The translations under genes and the position numbers were made by a program. DNA of 64,000 nucleotides from Hyperoodon ampullatus. Its lineage: Eukaryota; Chordata; Mammalia; Artiodactyla; Ziphiidae. The stretch lies in NCBI GenBank assembly GCA_949752795.1, contig OX457070.1:34691574-34755573 (forward strand), in the 5' to 3' direction. This document shows, in pieces, positions 23,961-34,200 of the stretch. The notes beneath the pieces are model-generated. The model did no database searches. It saw nothing but the letters and a program-made list of their open reading frames with translations, and was not told where the DNA came from. Numbering within the stretch: position 1 is the stretch's first letter; each line of letters starts with the position of its first letter.

Positions 23961-24084
23961 AACCACGGGCCCAACCAGAGCCAGACATGGTCCTACCCTC
24001 AAGAAGCTCACGGCCTGAGGGAGAAAGGAGCAAACCGGTCCTCATGAAGCAAGGCCACAGGTGCCTTGACAGCCCTCATCACGC

Positions 24085-24330
24085 TGTGAAGCGTTCAGCC
24101 TCTGGCGTCAGACGGACCTGGCTTCTAGACTCTTCTGCTTCCTGGCTGAGTGATCTTGGGGAAGTTGCACAATGTTCCAGGTCTTGGTTTCCTCCGCAGC
24201 AAACTGGGGGTGAGTACAGTTCAGGTACCTCCTAGGGTTCCGGGGGGGATTCAGAGACTGAGCGTGTGCAAAGCACGTGCCTGGCCCACGGTGGTGCTCC
24301 TAATGCAGAGAAGCTCGTTTGATGATAATA
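24085..24330 (+). repeat. MIR SINE
   Basis: CAGCCTCTGGCGTCAGACGG, CTGAGTGATCTTGGGGAAGT, TTCAGAGACTGAGCGTGTG and GTGCCTGGCCCACGGTGG follow MIR order with CpG-rich divergence. Confidence 0.7.
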
Positions 24331-25564
24331 ATGTAAACCTAGTATTATCAGAGAAGCTTGCGAAGCACCCAGGGTGGCTGGAGACCAGTCATCTGCTGTT
24401 CGGGGCGGGCCGGGGGGGCGGTCCAGAAGGGCTCCCAGAGGGTGATGCTGGCCGCATGGTGAGGAAGAGCGACCCTGGGAGGGGGCGTTTGGGTCCCGGA
24501 GAGCAGCCGGCAGTCCCGGCAGAGCCCACTGCGCAGGGGACAGAGCCCCCAGGTGCTCTGCGACGTGCCAAGGAGTTAAGACTTTGTCGGGAGGGTGAAG
24601 GGGTCCTGGGGAGGCTTTCTGACGAGAGAAGAGCGCTCTGCCGTCAGCAGAAGATTAGACGGGAAAGAAGGCAAGGCGGGGAGCGTCAGCGTGCGCTGTA
24701 ACAGTGGGCGCGTAAGAGACTCTGGGGGCCTGAAGACGGAGGAGATAGGGATGTAGGAGGCGTCGCTGGTAGGACTCCAGAACCGACAGGATCAGGGGTG
24801 AGCAGGGAAGCAGGCCAAGAGCGAGCGTGGAGTTTGGCCACCAAGGCCGGGGCGGGGGCGTGGAGGCAGGGAAGCGCCGGGCTGTGTGGCACACGGGCTT
24901 CAGTGCAGGGATCTGTGGGCCGTCTGGGTGGGGGCGATGGGACCATCAAATCCTGGTGCGGAGCTGGGGGAGGGGCAAGGGTAAGGATCTCCAGCAAGAC
25001 TCTTGATTACCTGTTTGGGCTGAGGAGCCATATGGGAAACACTATGCAGGTGACCAGAGTAGCCCCTTTCCTGAGGCAGACACAGCGCTGATGACATTCT
25101 CACCCGCTGACCCTTGTGATTTTTCGCGACCCTCGTCACTGACCCCCAGGAGGGAGATGACAACACCGGAGAGGCGCATGAGCGTGGTCAAAAGGTGAGT
25201 CCAGAGGTGAAAGCCAAAGGAGCCAATGTCACCGTTCACAGTCAAGTTCAGGATATAGATAAGGGGTCTGTCGTCCTTAAATCCCGATTTTGGAAAACTG
25301 AAGGAAGGGAACAGTTCTTGAAAGAGGTAAATTTAAAGTAAAATAAAAGATTATTATATGAAGTGATATGAATGCTATCCCCAGAGATAGTCCCCCTGAA
25401 AAGATGAGGTCAAGTGAAAGACAACTGAGGCATGAGGTAGTCGGAGGGCAACCTGAGGTTTGTGGACGTTGGGTGGACTTTCTGACTTTACTGTCAGGAA
25501 GACAATCATTTTTCCCACCATCAGCCTTCTATCTGCATCATCAGCGATGGAGTACTGACCTGGA

Positions 25565-25661
25565 TGAGTGATGATAATACAAAAGTATTTATTGAGTTCT
25601 TACTACGTGCCAGTGACTCTATGGATTAGCCTCATTTAACCTCGCATCCTGAGTAGATGTC
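25565..25661 (-). repeat. MIR SINE fragment, truncated by SINE insertion
   Basis: TATTTATTGAGTTCTTACTA and CGTGCCAGTGACTC in reverse MIR order, ending at the CHR SINE. Confidence 0.6.
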
Positions 25662-25872
25662 TTTTTTTTTTTTTTTTTTGGTGGTACGCGGGCCTCTCAC
25701 TGTTGTGGCCTCTCCCGTTGTGGAGCACAGGCTCCGGACGCGCAGGCTCAGCGGCCATGGCTCACGGGCCCAGCCGCTCCGCCACATGTGGGATCTTCCC
25801 AGACAGGGGCACAAACCCGCGTCCCCTGCATCGGCAGGCGGACTCTCAACCACTGCGCCACCAGGGAAGCCC
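25662..25872 (-). mobile_element. CHR-type SINE, delphinoid short form
   Basis: Poly-T at the left, minus-strand head at 25872. The target-site duplication GAG(T/G)AGATGTC is at 25651-25661 and 25873-25883, with one mismatch. Confidence 0.93.
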
Positions 25873-26149
25873 GAGGAGATGTCATTTTACCTCCTACTAG
25901 TTTTATCACCCTTATGCTTCTTTGGGAGCACTAGGGCACAGACATTATCAAGCTGGATGAGGAATTGGGGATCATGTGTAGAAATGCTCAGGGTACCCAC
26001 GAATTGCCACAGGCAGAGTGTGAGGGATTCAGCAAGGCTTCGCCTGTTCTTAGGATCCGTGGGCACGATAGAGAAACGTGGGTGTCACTGTGCTGGGAAG
26101 ATGTGTGCTGAGTCTTCCTGGCTCTCTGCGAGGGGAGTTGCAGGGATTT

Positions 26150-26900
26150 GTACTGGTCAACATCTGGGTCGGTGATCTGGATCATAAAGGTTATTTATCA
26201 ATCTGCGGATGACAAAACTGAGGAAGGAGTTTCCTACATGCTAGATGGTACAATAAAGACTTGATGAGAGGGACAGGCTGAAGTGATCATCCAAAGCTAA
26301 CAAAATAAAGTTGTAAAAGGACAAATGTAGAACTCTGTTTTCAGATCTAAAAACTCAAGTGCACAAGTAGATGATAGAGAAAATCTGGCTTGATGGCAGT
26401 TATGGGGGAAAAGGCTGTTTATACAATTTAAAGAGGCAACATTATTGCCCTATACAATAATGTAATTGTAGGCTAACTTTTTAAAAAGTGTCTGAAATTA
26501 AATATGAGCCCCTTGCTAGTGATGAAGCAACATCTGGCCCAGTCTCAGGAGTACATTTTAAGAGGAACTTTGGTAAACTGGAACAATGTCCAGGGAAGGA
26601 TGACATATATGGGAAAGGCCTGGAAACCATGTCATCATGGGAGACCTTGTAGAAGAAGGGGACAGGGAACATGATGGTGGTCTTCAGTATTTATGGTAAA
26701 GGGATTAGGTCTATCCCATGAAGCTTGAGAGGGGATGGCTTGAACCAACAGGAGGTTATGGGGAGCCAGGCTTCCACTCAGTAGAAGTCCTAAGAATCAG
26801 TTCTGGCCAACAAAGCTTGTGTCTTGGGGGGCAAGCGACCTTGTGAGATTCTGAGCACACATGAGGTCCCTGCAAATGTTCAGGCAAAGGCTGGACTGGC
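26150..26900 (+). mobile_element. Ancient CR1/L3-type LINE remnant
   Basis: Phrases follow the CR1/L3 reverse-transcriptase 3' region in order: TATCAATCTGCGGATGACAAA, AAGGACAAATGTAGAACTC, GTCCAGGGAAGGATGAC, GGAAACCATGTCATCATGGG and AAGGGATTAGGTCTATCCC. About 750 bp survives, though with many frame breaks. Confidence 0.6.
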
Positions 26901-27289
26901 TGCCCATTCAGAGGGGAGATGCAGGAGGGTGTAAATGAAAAGACCGAGAATCAGGAAGCTGGATTCATGTCCTGCCTCTGGTTATAGATGAGTAATGCTG
27001 TGAAAGCCAATTTCCTTTTCCAGGCTTCAGTTTCTTCAGCTCTGGAAGTTTAATCATCATTGGCTTTCGACGTTTGGTGGCAATGGAACCCTTTTATCAA
27101 ATGAAATCTTCTGCAAATCCCCCTGCTCCCCATATAAGCCCAGTGTGTTACTAGTGGACACCCCCATGACTGCAGGGCTGAGCCCTCCTGCAGTGCTGCT
27201 CCTGGGAGTGGTTTGCAAAGCACTGGGCCAGCTGAACTTTCAGTCCTAAAATTCTGATTCTCTAAGGTTTCTTCCTACTTTAGCTTTTG

Positions 27290-27430
27290 ATTCTATAGAT
27301 TCCAACCCCTCATTTTATGCATCAAGTACCTGTGACTTAGAAAAGGGGTTTATCCAAGATCTTACAGCTGACTGGTGGCAGAGCTATACTTAGAACACAC
27401 AACTCCTAGCTTAATCTGCTGCCCCTTCTA
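27290..27430 (-). repeat. MIR SINE remnant
   Basis: CATTTTATGCATCAAGTACC, GGGTTTATCCAAGATCTTAC and TGGTGGCAGAGCTATAC fit a degenerate reverse MIR. Confidence 0.5.
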
Positions 27431-27699
27431 CCTCACCAGGAGGCTCCCTACTTCCACCCATGATTTGTCTTAGCATCTGTGTCCCTAGAAGGTCCCGGTA
27501 AACCTGAGCTGCCCCCTATTGATTCTTTCCCCCCTTGGAAAAACACCAGGAAGGCAACAGATCCTGTTTGAGGCATTGCTGCAGCGTGAGACGATCCCAG
27601 ATTTCATTTCACTGTGTATTATTTTAGCTCCATGAAATACTGTTTGTATGGACTGAGAAGTGAAAAACAGGAGTGACTCAGGCTTCCGGTTGTCCTACA

Positions 27700-28070
27700 T
27701 GATCTGTTCTCTCCTTCCTTACTACTAGAGTCCCTTTTAGATGGCCACCCAGAATAAAGGTATTCCCCAGTCTCTTTTGCAGCTAGATGTGGCATTGCAA
27801 CTAAGTTCTGGCCAATAGGTTGGAATTAGAGAGACTTATGGAAAGTGTCCTTAGCAGGAAGGAGCATGCCCTTCGCCCGTGATGGATGGAATGCAGACTT
27901 GGTGGCTGGACCCCCAGCAGCCACCGTGGACCATAAGCTAGAAACCACGTGTTGATAAGGGTGGAACAGGATGGTAAGCGCTTGCATCTCTGATGAGCTT
28001 ATGAAGCCTCTTTACCAGCCCCAGACTGTTTCCTCATGTTTTACAGGCAAGAGAAGTAAACTCCTAACGT
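27700..28070 (+). repeat. Old LTR- or DNA-type repeat, family uncertain
   Basis: CTTTTGCAGCTAGATGTGGC, AAGTTCTGGCCAATAGG and GAGCATGCCCTTCGCC resemble a mammalian interspersed repeat common in introns. The family is not identified. Confidence 0.4.
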
Positions 28071-29149
28071 TGAAGCCACCATTACCATTTTCCATCAGCT
28101 CTGTCATTGAATGTAAGAACAGCGTTATTTCATACATCGCTATGAAAAAGAAACCACTGCCAAATTAAACAGCTACCCCATCCAGCTAACCCATTCCAAT
28201 TTCAGAGAAGTTCAAATGTAGCAAAAGGATGAGTCTTATTACATGAAACGCAGTATTTTTGGTTTTTGTTACTCATAGCCAAGCCCAATTCTGATTCAAG
28301 AAACACGAGGGAGCAAAAAGACAAGTTCTAAATAAAGAGCATGACAATCATGTAGAGGGAAGAACAAGTCTCTATAAAAGAATGACTCATAAAAATAGTA
28401 GTGACACATGACTCAATTTAGGGAAGTTTCTCCTATAACTTCCCAGTCTGGCTTGAATTAACTAAGGAATTATGTATGGCTATTTGGATTTGGCCATCAC
28501 GTGAGATGAGACTCCAGGGGATGAGTGGGCTGGTTTTAAGATGTCAAAGACCCAAAGGGGATTGCTAGGCCAGTCTCCATTGTGTGTGATTTGGTTTTAG
28601 GGTCTCTGACTCCTCGGTTTCTTCTCCCCAACTCTGCAGGGTCCTCCTGGCTGACTTTGAGAAGGACAAATGGGCAGCTGCTGGAGAAGCAGCTGATGAC
28701 CAAGACAAGCTTGCAGCCAACAGGCTCTCCCTTAGCTGAGATTCGCATGGAGATGCTCACGGCTTTTCCCGCACCAGCCCTGCTACTGCTTTCCAGTGTA
28801 ATTTGAACCTTCATCTGGTGCAAAGCTGAGCACTTTTGGTCCTCAGCACTAGAGCCCTGACCTTAAGCTATGACAACCTAGTATTAATGTACCTGAGCGA
28901 TTAAAACATCAAAGGCCAATATGACACACAAAAGGGAAAGGGAAATCTGGCTTATTGAAAAGTGGGTATAAGATGGACTATCCACTTTGTGTGTCATTAA
29001 AGCAGGGGCACTTTCATGAGAAATGTCCACTTGGATCACTTTTAAATTATAACAGAATAACATTTTAATTGATCCTATCTCCTGTGACTGCTTCTTGAAT
29101 CTACCAGGACACCAGGGGCCTTTATAGATTTTGTGGATTCTATGCTCTG

Positions 29150-29345
29150 GCTATCGTTTATTGACGGTCTCCTCATATGATGTTTTACATTATTATTTAA
29201 CACATCAACCCCACCGGTAGGTGGTATCATTCCCATTTTTAAACATAATATAACTGTGGCTCAGGGAAGTTGATTAACTTTCTCATGGTATCACACACAG
29301 CTAATAAATGGGCTCTGAACCTAGGTGGATGAAGGCTACGATTAT
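29150..29345 (-). repeat. MIR SINE remnant
   Basis: CGTTTATTGACGGTCTCCTC, GGTAGGTGGTATCATTCCCA and CACAGCTAATAAATGGGCTC follow reverse MIR order. Confidence 0.6.
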
Positions 29346-30094
29346 CATTTAGTTGTAATGGACTGTAGAAGCAGCCCTTTAAGCTTCAGTTACTGAAACA
29401 TGTAAAGGTCTGCTGAGGAATACTTTTATCCTTCCTTTCAGAAGGTCCACTGGGCACTGAAGACTTGTGACTATTCTGAAGGAAAGCCTTCTCTGGAAAA
29501 AAAAAAAAAAGTTGGGGAAACGGCAGGAGATGGACTGGATAAGCATTCTTGCTCCAGGCCTTACTTAAATTACACTCAGGTAACTGTTCCAATGGCCCGT
29601 GTAATAACCTGGCAACACAGGAATCTCTGTCAATGACAGAGGTACAGAAGAGTTCCAATGGAACATTCCCATAGCCGATGAGGTGTACTACTGTTGGGCT
29701 GATTGCCTGTTTTTACTGAAATACGTCATGTGACTTTTTGCTGAAGCAACATCTAATAACAATATTTTAAAAGTGCTTTTAAGAGATTTTCTGTTCACCT
29801 TAATTTCATGCATATATTTCCTTGGGAAGAAAAAAAATTCCCTACAAACCCCTATTTAACTTTGCCAATTCTGATGAAGATACATTATAATGACCATGGG
29901 AATTTCTTGTATGATCTCGTGTTCTACATAAAAACAGCTCAGCTACTTAAAGGGTTGATTCAAATTCTTATGGGTGAGAATCTAATTCTTGTGGTTTTAA
30001 TAAACTGGAAGCCCTACCAAATGATTTCCTCTGGATTGAAACACATTAAGATGAAATAAAACTTAACGTTCAAGTTCATTACATTTTCCCTCAG

Positions 30095-30142
30095 ATACCA
30101 AAGTACAGACACCAGACCAAACTTCTTTTAAATTATTTTATT
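30095..30142 (-). terminator. AFTPH distal polyadenylation signal
   Basis: On the minus strand AATAAA (30142-30137) is followed by AT-rich sequence and then a GU-rich stretch containing TTTGGTCTGGTGTCTG. This is the classical arrangement of hexamer, cleavage site and downstream element. Cleavage is inferred near 30119-30123. Confidence 0.65.
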
Positions 30143-31120
30143 TTTGTGTAAGCTATAAGGAAATTTACACACTGAAATCTCAAAAGATCTTGGGCATGCA
30201 CATTAACCTTGTTAGAGGTTCCTCTACATGTCTCTTTTTTTCCATAGGAATTTCCCCAAACATTTAAAACCCATAGTTTTTACTGTATATACAGCCTAAA
30301 CCATAGCAATCTATGATTATGTCATTTTACACTGTGCAAAATCCTCAAAAAATAGTGGTATGATAGAACAAAAAAAATCAGTAACAAGTAAATTTCATGG
30401 TAAGACATTCATGTAATTTGGTCCTTCTCTAAACCAAACTGATTTAAAACAGACAGACACAATCTCTTTAAACCCCTTCAATCAAGTTCTGACAATGATC
30501 CATACCCTAGAACAAAAGAGCAATCAATGAAAGTACCTTGCAAAAGGTCAAACAGCAACAGGCCAGACTTAAAAAAGAGCACAAAAATGGTAACAAAAGC
30601 CAGATCTGAAACAAACCCACCACACATAAAATTAAAAAAAAAAAAATTTTAAACAGGGACTTGGAGCTTATTTATGAGAGCAAAAGTAATTCAGTGTATG
30701 ATGTGAAAAATTAATAGGACAGTCAATGCAATCTGAAGAGACAGAAGGGGATTTCACAGACAGTGGAGATTTGACTTTTTAGTTTTCATTTTTTTATTTC
30801 AAAAGTTTTGTAAGAAGGACACCACCAGTGTATTTCACAAAGACATAAATGTATACACCCCAGCAACACAAAAAGAATAAATCTTCAAAAATGTTCACCC
30901 CGATTATTTACATTTGTTTCTAATATAAATTTAGGACTTCAGTATGTAAATAAATATACATGACTATGTATACCTTTCTAGTGCGGCTTACCAACCAATC
31001 AGCTGAACTTTAAGTTTTTTTTGTTTTGTTTTGTTTTAATTAGAGCAGGTATGCTTTTGATGGTGGGGAAGGGCTGGAGGGAAGGAAAAGCGACTGAAAC
31101 CGTCCAGTTCACCTCAGTTA
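30119..31120 (-). other. AFTPH: AFTPH 3' untranslated region
   Basis: This is the continuous AT-rich sequence after the tandem stop, with no recognisable interspersed repeat. That fits a retained UTR rather than intergenic sequence. Its 3' limit is placed about 18 nt past the AATAAA at 30142-30137. It contains other possible poly(A) hexamers (30798-30793 AATAAA; 31040-31035 ATTAAA), so shorter 3' ends are possible. The exact cleavage site is an estimate. Confidence 0.7.
30793..30798 (-). terminator. Possible proximal AFTPH poly(A) hexamer
   Basis: A second AATAAA on the minus strand lies about 320 nt after the stop codon. Downstream GU-richness is less clear than for the distal site, so this is only a candidate for a short 3' UTR form. 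Confidence 0.3.
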
Positions 31121-31268
31121 TCAGTCTGCCTTCTCCTGGGAGCCTGTGGCAGGTGTCAAGGTGGTTGGGAACATCAGCACCTTGGCGTGCATGAACGTCA
31201 GGTCCGGGAGGCGGGCGATCACCTCGGTGGCTTCCTCACTCAGGTGCTCTTCTTCTCTTCTCGGTTTC
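31121..31268 (-). CDS. AFTPH: AFTPH terminal coding exon and stop
   Basis: The acceptor CTGTCAACAG precedes 148 coding nt. The first base completes an Arg codon. The exon then encodes KPRREEEHLSEEATEVIARL, PDLTFMHAKVLMFPTTL and TPATGSQEKAD, then TGA at 31123-31121, immediately followed in frame by TAA. The exon is noticeably GC- and CpG-richer than the AT-rich introns and 3' UTR around it. A plus-strand open frame (31146-31565) across it is only its antisense shadow. Confidence 0.92.
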
Positions 31269-34200
31269 CTGTTGACAGATGAGAAAAGAGAAGTGTGTCA
31301 AAGTGACTTCTGCTGTAGGTCAAACGGGAGAAAATCTACTCTCAAGGTAGACAGCAATCTGTGGGGACTTGAGTTATCTTTCCCTCTGCCAGTCCCTGAA
31401 CCTCATAATACCTTTGTGTTGAGTGCTTCCTGTGCCAGAGGCCAAATCTCTTACAAAGATTCACACCGAATTTATGTATGTTCATTAGTTAGGCATGTAC
31501 ATAGACATTCACATGTACCTACGCACAGCTCGCAGCTCTATTTAAGCTTAGAAGCATCTACCTAGGCATACTTTTAAAATGTTACTAGGGAACTCCCTGG
31601 TGGTCCAGTGGTTAGGATTCCGTGCTTCCACTGCAGGGGTCACGTATTCGATCCCTGGTCGGGGAACGAAGATCCTGCATGCTGTGTGGCACAGCCAAAA
31701 AAAGTTACAAAGCAGAAATATAATGCTGAAGCCCTAGTTGATAACACTCTGCCCAACTGGATTTCCCCCTTCCCGCTGAGAAACTACCAAAGTTGCCTCA
31801 ACATAAAGCAAAGTATGTCTGGCACAGTCCTTGTAAGTCATTTTAACCTCAGGCTTTCTTCAACCCCAAAGGGGAATTCTAAGACAGAAAGCCCTCAGCT
31901 CAAAAACACCCAGCCTCTGCCCCACTGGGATGCAGATAGATGGTAGGTCCAAAGGCCGCAGCACTAGGGCCAGCTACTCATGCCGAGAATGCACACGGGC
32001 AGGAAGGACTCAGGGAGAGGGGAAATCTCGAAATCTGCTGGGTCCTATAGATGAAATGCCCCTAATATAAGAAGTGAGCAGTGTGGCGACACAGAGAGGA
32101 AGAACTCCTGCTGACCCGGGTCTTCCCAGCAGGTGAGCCACAGAAAATGCCAACTGAGCCTCAAATGGGGCTCAAATTGAGCACATGATTGTAATCCAAT
32201 CTTTATTTTTTCTAGGATGTTAAATATACTGAAAGATAGCTGCAGTCATAAAGATATTTAGATCAAAGTAATTTAAAATTGTTGACTCTAAAAGGCCAAA
32301 TTCTCTTTTATGGTAAATGATAGTTGGTACTCTATTAGGTGTGACACAAGTTATTTCTTCCACCTAAGTATTTTCTTTGTCCTTGGGATGAGGTGCAGGA
32401 GGTCAGGAGATGAAACAAGAAAGAAAAGATCGATGCAGGTCTTTGTTTTATACCTGGACTTTTCTGTTGTTACCACATTTAAGTTCAGGCCGAAATAAAA
32501 AGATTTTATGGAAAGACTGAAAAACCAAACATCAGACTTTTAGGACCAAAGTTCTTCAATATGGGGATCAGCTTCAGGCACACTGAAACCATCAGTAGAT
32601 CAACCAATACTGAACTCAGTTCCACGGTTTCTCAGAAGAATGGAATAGCACTCCAAATATTTTCCGATTAAAATCTACATTTTTAATTGCACTTAAATCA
32701 TGGTAAAACTATTAAGTGGATGGTTGATGGGAAGTTGCCTATCTGCATCATTCCAAAATAAAACCAGATAGTTCACTTTTTAGTCTCAAAGTGAAAAACT
32801 GGAAGACTACATGGGAAAGGGCAGCCTCTCACCATGGTCAATCTTAGCATCAGTCACGATGGGGTCAACCAGACATTATGTGTCTTCTAATGCGATACAA
32901 CACCTATGATGTATTCCAGCCAAAAGGTTTTACCTGAATCCATCAAACCTTTAGATATAATGTCCAGTTTACAGGAAATAAGGGGAATAGAGAAATATTT
33001 GAAAACTACTTGAAGGAAGCAAATGGACAAATCCAGAGATTGGGACGTTCTGCAGGACAAGTGGACCGATCCTCTCAACAAGCTAGTGTTATTAAACTGA
33101 AAAGCAAACAGAAGGGATGGGGGTATATATACTAGTTTAAAAGTGACTTAGCCATAGCAGCTAGGTACAACAGTCCTAGATTGGATGTTGATTTGGAGAA
33201 AGCAGAGAGAAAGGACATTGTTGGGGAATTTGAATACATATAGCCTGGGTATTAGATGAAATGAAAATTTACTGATATCAGTAGATGGAGACCACTGACT
33301 GCAAGGGAAGGGCTCAATTCCGTATAGACTATAAAATCTCCTTTTTGGTTAAAACAACACCCATATGTGTATATGTGCAAAGATAAAGATCTGAAAGAAT
33401 ATGCACTAAGGAGTTATAGTGATCTGACTGGTAAGAATGTGATACTTTCATTAAAAAATTTTTGTCTATTTTCTAACTTTCTACTCTTACTGCTTCTGTA
33501 AAGATAAAAAATTATTAAAAAACAGTAACCAGTAAAATCTCACCTAAATGGACTTCTCATTTGTGGAGTGCAGTTGGGGTGTGGGGAAGGAGAACAAAGA
33601 AGAAGTTTTCACCCAAGGAATGGTTGGTAAATATTATTCTAGAGTTTCTACCAATTGCCTTATTTCAGAGACACTACTTGAAGGCTGTCTGAAGTTGTAT
33701 TTAAAAATAAGAAAAAGTTTACATAGTTCATAGTTTGTGCATTTATCTGTAGTCGCTATGCGTTGATGTGATCTAGTTTTCTTAGAATATAAGAAAGAAG
33801 AAAATGCTTGAGAGGAATTTGAAAATAAAAAGTTACATCATGACCTTTCCTCGAAGCCAAAGACAGTGACCTAATTTTGATTTATACTCTCCCTCGTTAA
33901 GATTTATCCTTTTGGCCAATGAAGTACAATTAAGAGTTCAGAAATAAACCCATACATTTATGGTTAAACTGATTTTCAACAAGAGGGAAATGGGGCAGGA
34001 ACAGTCTTTTCAACAACCAGTGCTGGTACAACTGGATATCCACGTGCAAAAGAATGAAGTTGGACCCCTACCTTACACCATATTCAAAAATTAATTCAAA
34101 ATATATCAAAGGTCTAAATATAAGAGTTGAAACTTTAAAACTTTTAAAAGAAAACCTAGGTGTAACCCTTCCTGACCTTGAAGTAGGCAATGGTTTCTTA

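Noticed and set aside
24150..24701. 183-residue plus-strand open frame
   Set aside because: It starts in a MIR SINE and runs through GC-rich unique DNA with no conserved motif; probably chance.
1..30118. SERTAD2, expected downstream of AFTPH from human gene order
   Set aside because: No single-exon coding frame of the expected size, and no recognisable SERTA sequence, is present on either strand; it presumably lies beyond the left edge.
31146..31565. 139-residue plus-strand open frame
   Set aside because: It is antisense to the AFTPH terminal exon and extends into its intron; a shadow frame.
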